From Rhizophagus clarus (lineage: Eukaryota > Glomeromycota > Glomeromycetes > Glomerales > Glomeraceae), in the NCBI GenBank assembly GCA_015698045.1, contig BLAL01000054.1, positions 744,001 to 808,000 on the forward strand: a stretch of DNA of 64,000 nt, in the 5' to 3' direction. Shown one piece after another: positions 63,001 through 64,000 of this stretch. A program made the position numbers and the translations under genes. Position 1 is the first letter of the stretch; each line of letters begins with the position of its first letter. The notes beneath the pieces are model-generated. The model did not search any database and was not told the origin of the DNA. It was given only the letters and a program-made list of their open reading frames with translations.

Positions 63001-64000
63001 GTTAGCTTTAACCGTCGCGCTATTACTTGCTTATAAAATTTTTTCTTTAATTAATTATTTCCTATTCCTTTCACTTTTCGATCAGTGAAGACGGCGTTTG
63101 CAGGCTTGCCAGAATGGTTCTAGCTATCTTCCCGAAACTGAAGCATTAACTATTTATTAATTATTCTTTTGATATTTAGTGATATAAAATAGGATGATCG
63201 GTGAATATTCCTGCCCATTTCTCTGCAATACTGGAAAGGCTTGTGGAAATCCTTGCATTCGTCCTGAAGGATGCCGGTTTCATTGGAAAGCTAATAAACG
63301 AGTACCATGCTCTGATTGTGGGAAGCCTACAGCTTCTGCTTGTGGCCGATGCCCACTACATGTTAGAGGCTATTATGTTATCCAACACTATAATAGACTT
63401 CGATCAGAAAGTCCTTGATCAGAGATGCAAGAAAGACTTCGATTAGTGATACAAGAAATACAAGAAAGACTTCGATCAGAGATACGAGAAAGAACTTATG
63501 AAGAAATAATGGTTGCACATAGAGACAGGCTTGCAATTCTTAATATTACTCTCTGTAGGGAATGCTTCCATCCGATAAAATTAGAAGAAGGAGAATATTG
63601 TGATAGTTGTCGGCCAGAATAAATTTCCCAGCAGGGCAGAATCGTTAGACTTAAATGAATAATGTATTAGATAAGGAGTTAGTCTGCACAAAGCCAATTC
63701 CTAATATTTATAATTTTTCGTTAGACTTATAAAATTCCTGGCAGGGCGGAATAATTAGACTTTAATTTTTTCGTTAAATTTATATGCTATTTATTAAGCT
63801 ATCCTGCGCAGAACCTGTTCTTGACTAAGGAAAAGTTGGGACAATTTCGCGGATTTCTTCTGGATTTTTACAGGATGATATTTCGTTAGACTTTTATATA
63901 AAATATGCTAGTTACGAAGCTAGCCTGCATTGAACCCATTCTTGATTAAGGAAAAGTTGTGACAAAAATCTCGTTAGACTTAATTAACAATTATGCTATT
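63001..64000. repeat. Right terminal inverted repeat of the Polinton (cut by window end)
   Basis: Reverse-complement relative of 32144 leftwards to about 30953. It shares the inner CGGTTAAAGCTAAC edge, the Cys-rich gene and the AAGTCTAACG words (here CGTTAGACTT). It has indels against the left copy and many substitutions, so the two have evolved apart. Confidence 0.85.
63194..63622 (+). pseudogene. Right-repeat copy of the Cys-rich gene, with one TGA
   Basis: Same start (MIGEYSCPFLCNTGKAC) and end (EYCDSCRPE) as 31512-31940. At 63416-63418 it has TGA where the left copy has CGA; the frame is otherwise open for 142 codons. The proteins differ at about a fifth of positions, yet nearly all Cys are kept, so the gene was under constraint for some time after the repeats diverged. 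The TGA is probably recent. Confidence 0.8.

Larger units (their letters stand above)
30183..64000. mobile_element. Maverick/Polinton element with large cargo region (right end beyond window)
   Basis: Long inverted repeats bound a segment that encodes a retroviral-type integrase, an A32/FtsK-like ATPase and a protein-primed-type family B DNA polymerase. This trio defines Polintons. Inner repeat edges are exact counterparts at 32144 and 63001. The left outer edge is approximate (about 30183), and the right one lies beyond 64000 because the last base here corresponds to about 30953 on the left. Expected length is about 34.6 kb, at the long end for the group. The two terminal repeats have diverged clearly from one another, so the insertion is old or the ends come from different copies. 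Target duplications cannot be checked. Confidence 0.85.

Overview
The window is very AT-rich, repeat-packed eukaryotic DNA. It contains spliced genes with 66-71 nt GT-AG introns, Crinkler-type (CRN) proteins, SAM-domain and F-box/LRR proteins, a trihelix/Myb-like gene, LINE-type ORF1/ORF2 remnants and a Maverick/Polinton. From family knowledge this mix points to an arbuscular mycorrhizal fungus (Glomeromycotina, Rhizophagus-like). No tRNA, rRNA or CRISPR was found.

1-30.2 kb is a transposon graveyard. Several non-autonomous DNA elements have hAT-like 8-bp target duplications that can be read directly (944-2917, 9181-10973, 11012-13572 with 11762-12666 nested inside it, 17659-18642). They are filled with short foldback arrays. 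Between them lie retroposons with readable target duplications (3344-4580; 13662-15605; a 144-bp SINE at 20119-20262), three decayed LINE ORF1 genes, one decayed ORF2 (24771-30028) and the 3' end of another ORF2 (17220-19660).

30.2-64.0 kb is a Polinton of at least 33.8 kb; its right end lies outside the window. Long terminal inverted repeats end internally at 32144 and 63001, and each carries a copy of a Cys-rich gene. The left arm encodes a C2H2/polymerase-N-terminus-like gene, a DDE integrase, an A32/FtsK-type packaging ATPase, a coiled-coil membrane protein, an HTH-like protein, and a coiled-coil, Gag-like and retropepsin-like block. Gag and protease are linked by a canonical A AAA AAC -1 frameshift heptamer. 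The right arm holds a protein-primed-type DNA polymerase B broken by three TGA codons and a frameshift. I recognise no double-jelly-roll capsid and no adenain-type protease. A retroelement-like Gag and aspartic protease stand where those would be expected.

The 17 kb between the arms (about 42-59 kb) reads as host-type cargo: a CRN-NTPase gene with an intact spliced reading frame, a CRN-nuclease-kinase pseudogene, two SAM proteins, a trihelix regulator, an F-box/LRR pseudogene, coiled-coil proteins and small unknown families. The inactivating stops are consistent with C-to-T or G-to-A transitions. Three of them can be proved inside the window by comparing paralogous copies. The foldback arrays vary at CpG sites in the same TG/CA way, which suggests decay of methylated DNA.
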